NCBI RefSeq assembly: GCF_018122625.2 | Contig: NZ_JAGQFT020000003.1 | Span: forward strand, 62,001 to 126,000 | Length of the DNA stretch: 64,000 nucleotides | From: Coralloluteibacterium stylophorae | GTDB taxonomy: Bacteria; Pseudomonadota; Gammaproteobacteria; Xanthomonadales; Xanthomonadaceae | Direction of reading: 5' to 3' | Shown here: piece by piece, positions 20,322 to 27,117 of the stretch | Position numbering within the stretch: position 1 is the first letter of the stretch | Layout: the number at the start of each line of letters is the position of its first letter | Notes under the pieces: model-generated | The model's database searches: none | Seen by the model: only the letters and a program-made list of their open reading frames with translations | What the model was told of the DNA's origin: nothing | Made by a program: the position numbers and the translations under genes

Positions 20322-20620
20322 CGACGGTGGCGGCCGCGGACGACCGCTGGTTCGTGTACCTGCTCGAATGCCGCGACGGCTCGCTGTACACGGGCATCGC
20401 GGTCGACGTGGAGAAGCGTCTCGCTGCGCATCGCGCCGGCACCGGCGCGCGCTACACGCGCGCGCATCCTCCGCAGCGGATCGTCGGCGTGCGCGCCTGC
20501 GCCGACCGCGGCGAGGCGCTGCGCCTGGAATACGCGGTCAAGCGCCTGCGCCCGGCGATGAAGCGCGCGTTCTTCGACACCGCCGCGGCTGCCGCAACAC
20601 CAGTTCCACGCGCCGGCTGA
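20318..20620 (+). CDS. GIY-YIG nuclease superfamily protein (YhbQ/UPF0213-like)
   Basis: A 100-residue single-domain protein. The GIY-YIG motif appears as WFVYLLECRDGSLYTGIA (11-28), followed by the conserved Arg and His in DVEKRLAAHRAG and the Glu in LRLEYAVKRL (about 73). The layout equals the YhbQ family, small DNA-acting proteins with weak or unknown nuclease activity. The start codon overlaps the stop of the EEP nuclease gene (ATGA at 20318), so the two are probably co-expressed. Confidence 0.9.
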   Translation: MTTVAAADDRWFVYLLECRDGSLYTGIAVDVEKRLAAHRAGTGARYTRAHPPQRIVGVRACADRGEALRLEYAVKRLRPAMKRAFFDTAAAAATPVPRAG

Positions 20621-20736
20621 GCGCGCGGCCGGCTTCCTCGGCATTGCTCCGACCCGAGCGGACGGAGCCACCTCTGCCGGCGCATGCAGGTCGGCTCACT
20701 GGAACCGTGCCCGGCGACGCGGTATTGATCGCGGCG

Positions 20737-21831
20737 ATGCCTGCCGATCCGCCGTCGTCGCCGCCCCGTCGCCGCCTCGTGCTGCCTGCGTTGCTGGCGG
20801 CCGGCACGGTCGCAGGCACCGCGTGGTGGTGGATCGACGATCCGCCGCCGTCGCCCGCACCCGTCGCCCCGGGCGAGCCCGGCGCGCAGGCCGGCACGGC
20901 GCCGGATCGGCCCGTGTCCCGTGCGGAGCTGCGCCCGGAGGCGGGCGCGATACCCACGGCGGAGTCGATGGCGCCGCTGCCGCCGCTGGATGCGCCCTTC
21001 GATGCGGTCCGCGCGCAGCTCGAACGGCGCGCGGCGCGAGGCGATGCCGCCGCGGCGTGCCGGCTCGCGACCGAGTATCAGGCCTGCGAGAACCTGCGCT
21101 ACCGGATGTCGGCGGTGGACGAACGCATACGCTCGCAGGGCGACGCCATCGCCAGCATCGCCGACGCCGACCAGCGCGAGCGCGCGATGCGCGAGCTTGC
21201 CGCGTTCGGCGAGATCGCCGGCGACAACCTCCTGCGCGAGGCCGCCCACTGCGACGGCGTGCCGGCCATCGAACCCGCGCGCAAGATCGACTATTGGAGG
21301 CAGGCGGCGCTCGGCGGCAACGTGGCGGCGATGGTGCAGTACGCCAACGGCAACGCCTTCCGCCATCGGGAGACGCTCGACACCCTGCAGGCGCTGGTCC
21401 GCTACCGCGGCGAGGCCGAGGCGATCGCCCGCCGCGCCGCCCAGGCCGGCAGCGCCGAGGCGCTGCTCGTGCTGGCGAATGCGTATTCCGGCCTCCTCGA
21501 CACCGGCAGCCGCAGCTATCTGGCGCAGGTGGTCCGGCCGGACCGGATCGAGGCGCTGGCGCTCTACCGTCTCGCCGCCGAACGCCTCGTGCAGCAGGAC
21601 CGGGACAGCGATCCCGCGCTTGCGAGCCTGATCGACGATGCGCTCGCGCGACTGGACGAAGACGCCACGCCGGACATGCGCGCCGACGCCGAACGTCGGC
21701 TGGCGGAGCGCCGACGGGCGTGGACGCCGCCGCAGCCGGCGTCCAGCCTGCCGGTGCGCGCCATCGCCTACGGCGGGCTGCCCGACATGGGTCCGGAAGG
21801 CTGCGGCGACGCCGCCGCACCTGCGCCCTGA
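20737..21831 (+). CDS. Membrane-anchored protein of unknown function with Sel1-like helices
   Basis: A 364-residue protein. The first 15 residues are polar, then a single hydrophobic anchor (LVLPALLAAGTVAGTAWWWI, about 13-32), then a Pro-rich linker, so most of it should be periplasmic. From about residue 85 it is helical, with repeated Ala-rich segments (AVRAQLERRAARGDAAAA, YWRQAALGGNVAAMVQYANG, IARRAAQAGSAEALLVLANA) that resemble degenerate Sel1/TPR repeats. It has four cysteines in the repeat region. No catalytic motif is evident. ATG 20737 is the first start before the anchor; an upstream GTG near 20707 is possible. It sits 116 bp after the GIY-YIG gene. Confidence 0.8.
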   Translation: MPADPPSSPPRRRLVLPALLAAGTVAGTAWWWIDDPPPSPAPVAPGEPGAQAGTAPDRPVSRAELRPEAGAIPTAESMAPLPPLDAPFDAVRAQLERRAARGDAAAACRLATEYQACENLRYRMSAVDERIRSQGDAIASIADADQRERAMRELAAFGEIAGDNLLREAAHCDGVPAIEPARKIDYWRQAALGGNVAAMVQYANGNAFRHRETLDTLQALVRYRGEAEAIARRAAQAGSAEALLVLANAYSGLLDTGSRSYLAQVVRPDRIEALALYRLAAERLVQQDRDSDPALASLIDDALARLDEDATPDMRADAERRLAERRRAWTPPQPASSLPVRAIAYGGLPDMGPEGCGDAAAPAP

Positions 21832-21852
21832 CCCACGCCGTGTGCCCGGGCT

Positions 21853-22719
21853 TCAGCCCGGCGGCGGCCTGCTGCCCGGGTCACGGCGGCGGTGCGCCGC
21901 CCAGACCAGGAGCGCCACGACCACCAGCACCACCACGCCGATCAGCAGGTAGACCGTGCGCAACTGCGGCCCCTGCGCATCCGGCAGGGCGGCAATGCCG
22001 TCGCCGGCGGTGTCCACGTCGGCAGCCGGCGCGACGCCGGTGAGGCCGTCGACGACCCGGTCCAGCCGCTGCCGGATCCGCTCGGTGCTGTCGATGCGCT
22101 CCGCCGGCACGAACGCGTAGATGTAGAGCATGCGGTTGCGCACCAGCGCGACCGCGCCGGCCGCCGCGATCTCCATGTTCATCGCGCTGTCGCCGACCCG
22201 CATCTCGACCGGCATCACCATCTGGAAGCGCAGGCTGCGCTCGTCTTCCTCGTAGATGCTCGGCATGCCGAGCTCGCCGAAGCGCACCTCGACCTCGTTG
22301 CCTGCGAACCTGCTCAGCCTTGCGTTGGCGTTGCCGTAGGTCTCGTCGAACTGCTCGCGATCCATGCGCTGCATGCCGGCGACGAGCTCGGGCCGCGCGT
22401 CCTGCCATTCGTCGAGCGTGATCGCGGCGTTCTCGGCGCTGCGCGAGGTCTGCACCTGGAAGTAGACGTCCTGGACCGCCTCGCCGCGCTTCAGCCGCTC
22501 GATGTCCTCGGGCAGGTAGAAGGCCTCGACCAGGCGGTTGCCCTCCGGCAGCGCCGCCTGCGAGAACTCGAACAGTTCCGGCGCGGCCTCGCTCGCACGT
22601 ACGTAACCGGCATCGGCGGGGAAGGGGATGGTCTCGCCGCCCACCTCGAGCGGCACCGGCGCTGCACGTGCAGCGGTGACCAGCAGCAGCGCGGCGAGCA
22701 TCGGAATCCAGCGGAGCAT
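21853..22719 (-). CDS. Exported protein of unknown function with C-terminal membrane anchor
   Basis: A 288-residue protein. It has a clear signal peptide (WIPMLAALLLVTAARA, cleavage after about residue 19), a soluble domain rich in Glu and Arg, and a C-terminal hydrophobic helix (VYLLIGVVVLVVVALLVWAA, about 254-273) followed by a basic tail. This is a periplasmic domain anchored with a short cytoplasmic end. The soluble part includes ALVRNRMLYIYAFVP and a pattern of beta strands. I do not recognise a named family. The start ATG 22719 has GGAGAG 5 bp upstream. The 3' end contains a short palindrome (CCGGGCTTCAGCCCGG, about 21846-21861) that may help to end transcription. Two small exported genes lie upstream on the same strand. 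Confidence 0.8.
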   Translation of the reverse strand: MLRWIPMLAALLLVTAARAAPVPLEVGGETIPFPADAGYVRASEAAPELFEFSQAALPEGNRLVEAFYLPEDIERLKRGEAVQDVYFQVQTSRSAENAAITLDEWQDARPELVAGMQRMDREQFDETYGNANARLSRFAGNEVEVRFGELGMPSIYEEDERSLRFQMVMPVEMRVGDSAMNMEIAAAGAVALVRNRMLYIYAFVPAERIDSTERIRQRLDRVVDGLTGVAPAADVDTAGDGIAALPDAQGPQLRTVYLLIGVVVLVVVALLVWAAHRRRDPGSRPPPG

Positions 22720-22808
22720 CGGCTCTCCTCGTGATTCGGTGCGACCGATTCTGCCGCAGCTCCGCGTGGACGTGCGGCGAGGATGCATGCGCCGCGGACG
22801 GCGCCGAT

Positions 22809-23108
22809 TCAGTGGCGGCGCGTGGTGATCGACGGATCCAGGCGCTCGAGCGACCGCCCCAGGTCGGTCTCGCCGGTACGGCGCAGGTCCTCGCGGTCGT
22901 AGCTGCGCACGTTGCCGTCCAAGCATTCGGCAGGGACCGGACGCCGGGCCTGCACGCTCTGCAGTCGGGATAACCGCGCGCAGCGCTCCGCCGTGCGCTG
23001 CCGCTCGGCCGCGCCCGCCTCGTCGGACCGGACAGGGCGCTCCGGCGTCTGCGCGTGCAGGGGCGCGGCCAGGGCCGCGAGGAGAACAAGGCTGCAAGCA
23101 CGTGTCAT
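22809..23108 (-). CDS. Small exported protein of unknown function
   Basis: A 99-residue protein with a good signal peptide (RACSLVLLAALAAPLHA, cleavage after about residue 19) and an acidic/basic mature part with two cysteines (in ERCARLSR and PAECLDG) that may form a disulphide. The rest is predicted helical, with many Arg and Glu. No family is recognised. The same-strand neighbours (21853-22719 and 23177-23704) are also exported and unknown, so the three may be one transcript: the gaps are 89 and 68 bp. Confidence 0.7.
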   Translation of the reverse strand: MTRACSLVLLAALAAPLHAQTPERPVRSDEAGAAERQRTAERCARLSRLQSVQARRPVPAECLDGNVRSYDREDLRRTGETDLGRSLERLDPSITTRRH

Positions 23109-23176
23109 GGTGCGTCTCCGTGGGAGGACATGGTGCGACCGCTCGCAAGCCGCAGCGGCGCGTGTCGCCACCGCCG

Positions 23177-23704
23177 TCATGGCTCCTCGATCGCGCGCTG
23201 GCGAGGTGCGAGGCGCGCCCGGTAGTCGAGATCGGCGGCGGCGGGCCGTGCGGCCTCGATCTCGCCCTGCAGCGCCTGCGCGCGCCGGGCCCGCTGCAGG
23301 CGGCGCTCTGCCTCCGCCGCGTCCACCTGGCGTTGCATCCGCTCGGCCACCAGGGGATCGCGGGTGGTGGCCTGGCGCAGGTCGAGGCTGCGCCGCGCGC
23401 TCCGCGCGTCCAGCGCATCCAGCCTGCGCTGCTGGCGCAGGCGCTCGACCTGCGCACGCTGACGCTCGACCTCGGCGTCGCGCAGGAACGTCTCGTGGCG
23501 CTGCAGCGGCGAGGGCATGACGCCGCGGCCCGGCACCGTCGCGGTCCCCGGCGGCGGTGGGTAGGGCCGAGGAACCTGCGCAGCCAGCGGAGCGACCGCC
23601 AGCAGCAGGACGACGAGAAGAAGCAGGCGCCGGGTACCGGACACGGAACGCGAACCGACGATCAGGGAACCCGAGCGATACACCTGCAGGCGTGGCGCGG
23701 ACAT
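23177..23704 (-). CDS. Small exported coiled-coil protein of unknown function
   Basis: The frame gives 175 residues from ATG 23704. A hydrophobic signal segment (LLLLVVLLLAVAPLAAQ) lies at about 37-53, which is rather far in. A GTG at 23644 would place it directly at the N-terminus and give 155 residues, so that start is a serious alternative; so is ATG 23713. After a Pro-rich stretch, the mature part is an Arg/Glu/Gln-rich amphipathic helix (about 90-165) that should form a coiled coil. No family recognised. Divergent from the nucleotide pyrophosphatase gene. Confidence 0.68.
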   Translation of the reverse strand: MSAPRLQVYRSGSLIVGSRSVSGTRRLLLLVVLLLAVAPLAAQVPRPYPPPPGTATVPGRGVMPSPLQRHETFLRDAEVERQRAQVERLRQQRRLDALDARSARRSLDLRQATTRDPLVAERMQRQVDAAEAERRLQRARRAQALQGEIEAARPAAADLDYRARLAPRQRAIEEP

Positions 23705-23768
23705 GAATGCCATCGGCGGGTCATCCACCCCTGTTACCCTCCCGCGCCGTTCCACAGCCGGCAGATCG

Positions 23769-24998
23769 ATGTCCCGACGTTCCGCTTCGCCCGCTCTTCC
23801 CGCGCTCCTGATCCTGATCCTGCTGTGCCTGTCGTCGGCCTGTGCCAGCCTGCCCGAAGCGTCACCGCGGCCGGCGCGGCTGATCCTGGTCTCGCTCGAC
23901 GGCACCGCCGCCCGCTATCTCGGCGCCGGGCATACGCCGGTGCTCGACGCGCTCGCCGCCGACGGCGCCCGCGCCCGCTGGATGAACCCGTCCTATCCGT
24001 CGCTGACCTTCCCCAACCACTACACGCTGGTCACGGGCCTGCGCCCGGACCACCACGGCATCGTCAACAACACCATGCGCGACCCCGCGCTCGGCCGCTT
24101 CACCATCCACGATCCGGAGGCGGTCGGCAACGCCCACTGGTGGGACGGCACGCCGCTGTGGGTCGGCGCGCAGCGCGCGGGGCTGCGCACCGCGGCGATG
24201 TTCTGGCCGGGTACCGAGGCCGCCATCGACGGCGTACGGCCGGACACCTGGACGCCCTTCGACCCGGAGCTGACGCCGGAGGCGCGGGTCGAGCGCGTGC
24301 TCGGCTGGCTGGACCGGCCGCCCGCATCGCGCCCCGACTTCATCACCCTCTACTTCGAACACGTCGACACCGCCGGCCACTATTCCGGCCCGGACTCGCA
24401 GGCGCGGATCGCCGCCACCGAGCGTCTCGACGCGGCGATAGGCCTGCTCGTCGACGGCCTGCGCGAGCGCGGCCTGTACGAGGACACCAACATCGTCGTC
24501 GTCTCCGACCACGGCATGGCGGCGACCTCGCTGCGGCGCCTGGTGTTCCTCGACGACCTGGTCGACCTCGACGACTGGACGGTGGTGACCCAGGGCACGG
24601 TGGTGGGGCTGGCGCCGCGCAGCGCCGACGCCGCCTTCCCGAAGCAGGACCCGCACCTGACCTGCTGGCGCAAGCAGGAGCTCCCCGCGCGCTGGCACTA
24701 CGGCACGCATCCGCGCGTGCCGCCGGTGCTGTGCCAGGCGGCGCTGGGCTGGAAGGCGCTGGCGCGCGCCGACCTGCTGCGCATGGGCGGCCGCACCAGC
24801 GCCGGCGAGCATGGCTTCGACCCCGCCGAACCGAGCATGGGCGCGATCTTCATCGCCCACGGCCCCGCGTTCGCCCGCGGCGTGGTGCTCGAGCCCTTCG
24901 ACAACGTCGACGTCTACCCGCTGCTGGCGGCGCTCCTGGGCGTGGAGCCGGCACCCAACGACGGCGACGCCGCGCACCTGCGCGAGGCGCTGCGGTGA
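23769..24998 (+). CDS. Nucleotide pyrophosphatase/phosphodiesterase (NPP, alkaline-phosphatase superfamily)
   Basis: A 409-residue exported enzyme that cleaves nucleotide or nucleotide-sugar phosphodiester bonds in the periplasm. The N-terminus is a signal or lipoprotein-like segment ([13 protein letters not shown], Cys25). The metal and nucleophile motifs match the Xanthomonas NPP: VSLDG (Asp44), [16 protein letters not shown] with the catalytic Thr80, [13 protein letters not shown] (Asp and His), VVVSDHGMA (Asp-His) and a late GEHGFDP His. All six metal ligands appear present. It starts at ATG 23769, divergent from the small coiled-coil gene, and is followed 34 bp later by hutI, possibly in the same transcript. 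Confidence 0.92.
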   Translation: MSRRSASPALPALLILILLCLSSACASLPEASPRPARLILVSLDGTAARYLGAGHTPVLDALAADGARARWMNPSYPSLTFPNHYTLVTGLRPDHHGIVNNTMRDPALGRFTIHDPEAVGNAHWWDGTPLWVGAQRAGLRTAAMFWPGTEAAIDGVRPDTWTPFDPELTPEARVERVLGWLDRPPASRPDFITLYFEHVDTAGHYSGPDSQARIAATERLDAAIGLLVDGLRERGLYEDTNIVVVSDHGMAATSLRRLVFLDDLVDLDDWTVVTQGTVVGLAPRSADAAFPKQDPHLTCWRKQELPARWHYGTHPRVPPVLCQAALGWKALARADLLRMGGRTSAGEHGFDPAEPSMGAIFIAHGPAFARGVVLEPFDNVDVYPLLAALLGVEPAPNDGDAAHLREALR

Positions 24999-25032
24999 AC
25001 GCGGGCGGCGCCTGCGGCTACCATCCCGGCGC

Positions 25033-26259
25033 ATGAGCCGCGACCCGACCGACCGCCTGTTCCGCAACGCCCGCCTCGTCACCCTCGCCGACGCCGCGGG
25101 CTACGGCCTGATCGAGGATGGCGTGCTGCACGTGCGCGAGGGGCGCATCGCCTGGGTCGGCCGCGCCGCCGACCTGCCGGAGACGCTGCGCGGGCGCAGC
25201 GAGGACGTCGAGGATCTCGGCGGCGCGCTGCTGACCCCGGGGCTGATCGACTGCCACACGCACCTGGTGTTCGCCGGCGAACGCATCGGCGAGTTCGAGC
25301 AGCGGCTCACCGGCGTCGACTACCAGACCATCGCCCGCAACGGCGGCGGCATTGCGGCGACGGTGCGCGCCACGCGCGCGGCGGGCGAGGACGCGCTGGT
25401 GGCGGCCGCGCTGCCGCGCGCGAGGGCGCTCGTCGCCGACGGCGTCACCACGCTCGAGATCAAGTCCGGCTACGGCCTCGACACCGCCAGCGAACTGCGC
25501 ATGCTGCGCGCGGCACGCCGCCTCGGCGCCACGCTGGGCGTCGGCGTGCGCACCACCTTCCTCGGCGCGCACGCGCTGCCGCCGGACTACGCCGGCCGCG
25601 CCGACGCCTACATCGACCTGGTCTGCGACGAGATGCTGCCGGCGGTGGCGGACGCGGGACTGGCCGATGCGGTGGACGCCTTCTGCGAGGGCATCGGCTT
25701 CGATCCGGCGCAGACCCGGCGGGTGTTCGAGCGCGCGCGCGCGCTGGGCCTGCCGGTCAAGCTGCACGCCGACCAGCTTTCGGACCTCGGCGGCGCGGCG
25801 CTCAGCGCCGGCTTCGGCGGCCTCTCGGCCGACCATGTCGAATACACCGGCGCGGACGGCGCGCGGGCGATGGCCGCCGCCGGCACGGTGGCGGTGCTCC
25901 TGCCCGGCGCCTTCGTCTGCCTGCGCGAGGAGCGGCGGCCGCCGGTGGACCTGTTCCGACGCGAAGGCGTGGCGATGGCGGTCGCCACCGACTGCAATCC
26001 CGGCACCTCGCCGCTGCTTTCGCTGCGGCTGGCGATGGCGCTGGCCTGCGCCCAGTTCCGGCTCACGCCGGAGGAGGCGCTGCGCGGCGCGACCGTCAAT
26101 GCGGCACGCGCGCTGGGCCTGGACGACCGCGGCCGCCTCGCGCCCGGGCTGCGCGCCGACCTGGCGGTGTGGGACGCGGCGCAGCCGGCGGAGCTGAGCT
26201 ACTGGCTCGGCGGACCGTGCGCACGCGCCGTCTACGCCGGCGGCCGGCGGCTGCGCTGA
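25033..26259 (+). CDS. hutI: Imidazolonepropionase
   Basis: HutI opens the imidazolone ring of 4-imidazolone-5-propionate to N-formimino-L-glutamate in histidine breakdown, in the cytoplasm. The 408-residue length is typical. Amidohydrolase-fold hallmarks are [18 protein letters not shown] (metal His pair), [47 protein letters not shown] and [12 protein letters not shown] (metal Asp). Other hut genes (hutH, hutU, hutC, hutF) are not nearby. The gene could be read with the NPP gene 34 bp upstream. A hairpin terminator follows at 26302. Confidence 0.95.
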   Translation: MSRDPTDRLFRNARLVTLADAAGYGLIEDGVLHVREGRIAWVGRAADLPETLRGRSEDVEDLGGALLTPGLIDCHTHLVFAGERIGEFEQRLTGVDYQTIARNGGGIAATVRATRAAGEDALVAAALPRARALVADGVTTLEIKSGYGLDTASELRMLRAARRLGATLGVGVRTTFLGAHALPPDYAGRADAYIDLVCDEMLPAVADAGLADAVDAFCEGIGFDPAQTRRVFERARALGLPVKLHADQLSDLGGAALSAGFGGLSADHVEYTGADGARAMAAAGTVAVLLPGAFVCLREERRPPVDLFRREGVAMAVATDCNPGTSPLLSLRLAMALACAQFRLTPEEALRGATVNAARALGLDDRGRLAPGLRADLAVWDAAQPAELSYWLGGPCARAVYAGGRRLR

Positions 26260-26300
26260 GACCCGCGGCGCCGCCCGCCGCGACGCCTCCGGCGCCATGA

Positions 26301-26325
26301 AAAAGGCCCCGCGAGCGGGGCCTTT
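26301..26325. terminator. Bidirectional rho-independent terminator
   Basis: An A-run leads into the stem GGCCCCGC / GCGGGGCC with a 2-3 base loop, then a T-rich end (CCTTTCT). It lies between the convergent hutI and bTHX genes and can serve both strands. Confidence 0.85.
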
Positions 26326-26346
26326 CTCCATCAGGCGGCGGCGCGC

Positions 26347-26511
26347 TCAGGCCTTCTTGGCAGCGGCCTTCTTGGCGGGCGCCTTCTTGGCCACGGCGGC
26401 CTTCGGCGTCGCGATCTTCGCCGTCGCCTTCACCGTCGTCTGCGGACGTGCATTGCCGTGGCTGCTCGCGAAGCGCTTGCCCTTGGCCGTCCTCTTGTCG
26501 CCCTTGCCCAT
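26347..26511 (-). CDS. 30S ribosomal protein bTHX, with Lys/Ala-rich tail
   Basis: A 54-residue protein. The first 23 residues (MGKGDKRTAKGKR, then FASSHGNARP) match the bTHX family, small basic proteins bound at the head of the 30S subunit (Thermus MGKGDRRTRRGK pattern). Proteobacterial members often carry an added tail; here it is residues 24-54, with repeated AKKA units like histone H1 tails. ATG 26511 has a good ribosome-binding site (AGGAGAG, about 9 bp upstream). This gene is easily missed because it is so short. It ends 22 bp before the terminator shared with hutI. Confidence 0.88.
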   Translation of the reverse strand: MGKGDKRTAKGKRFASSHGNARPQTTVKATAKIATPKAAVAKKAPAKKAAAKKA

Positions 26512-26547
26512 GGTCTCTCCTGCTCGTCGTTGCGGTGGGCAAGCCTA

Positions 26548-26585
26548 AGCATTCCCGCCGCACGCGGCAATCCGACGGGAATGCT
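26548..26585. terminator. Inverted repeat downstream of the MerC-like gene (possible terminator)
   Basis: A perfect 10-bp dyad AGCATTCCCG (26548-26557) / CGGGAATGCT (26576-26585) with an 18-base loop lies 5 bp past the stop of the MerC-like gene. No T-run follows on the minus strand, so it may slow rather than end transcription, or act as an operator for bTHX. Confidence 0.45.
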
Positions 26586-26590
26586 GAGCT

Positions 26591-26992
26591 TCAGCGCCGC
26601 GCGGCGTGGCCCAGGCGCAGGTTGAGCAGATGGCCCGCAGCGACCAGCACGCCGCCGACGGTCATCACTGCGGCGTGCGCCAGCGAGTGCTCATGCGCGC
26701 CGCCGAAGGCGCCACCCAGGAGCAGCGCCAGTCCTGCCAGCAGCAGCAGCGCCGGGCGCAGCGCGCGGTGGCGACGGTAGCCGATGGCCAGCATGGCGAC
26801 GCCCAGCAGCGCGGTGAACACCACGATGGCCTGGTCGAGGTCGACGCCGGCGACCAGCTTCAGCCCCAGCGCCGGCGCCACCGCCAGCAGGACCGGCAGC
26901 ACAGCGCAGTGCACGGCGCAAAGCAGGGAACCGGCGAAACCGACGCGGTCGCCGACGTGCTGCACGCGCGCTGCGCTGGAAGTGAAGCCCAT
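26591..26992 (-). CDS. MerC-domain membrane protein, probably zinc-related
   Basis: A 133-residue inner-membrane protein with four hydrophobic helices. The first contains FAGSLLCAVHCAVLPVLLAV, where the Cys-x-x-x-Cys pair (LLCAVHC) is the MerC signature. A His-rich turn, GAHEHSLAHA, lies near residue 100. MerC proteins carry mercuric ions in mer operons, but no mer gene is here. Genes of this type next to ZnuD-like receptors are commonly part of Zur-controlled zinc sets. ATG 26992 has an AGGA site upstream. Starts further up (ATG 27016, GTG 27025) would place the coding region inside the candidate Zur box. Divergent from the TonB receptor gene. Confidence 0.82.
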   Translation of the reverse strand: MGFTSSAARVQHVGDRVGFAGSLLCAVHCAVLPVLLAVAPALGLKLVAGVDLDQAIVVFTALLGVAMLAIGYRRHRALRPALLLLAGLALLLGGAFGGAHEHSLAHAAVMTVGGVLVAAGHLLNLRLGHAARR

Positions 26993-27013
26993 GACTTTCG
27001 TCCTGTTGGCGAG

Positions 27014-27060
27014 CATACGAAACACTATAACATCTGCTGCCGGTTACTCTATAACGTTCG
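27014..27060. promoter_or_regulatory. Candidate Zur operator pair in divergent promoter
   Basis: This stretch is strikingly AT-rich for the window. The second site has the core GTTACTCTATAAC (27043-27055), which agrees at 10 of 12 fixed positions with the gammaproteobacterial Zur core GTTATANTATAAC as I remember it. The first site (27014-27036) has a good right half (TATAACATCTG) and a weak left half. They lie 22 bp before the MerC-like start and 58 bp before the ZnuD-like start, where repression would act on both genes. The zur gene is 3.6 kb away. Confidence 0.6.
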
Positions 27061-27117
27061 CCGCCGGACGTCATCGCGCGGCGCCGCATCACCTGAAGAT
27101 CCTGGAGATTCCGTTTC

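Noticed and set aside
26591-26992. Mercury resistance locus
   Set aside because: Only the MerC-like gene is present. No merA, merR, merT or merP is seen, and the context is zinc.
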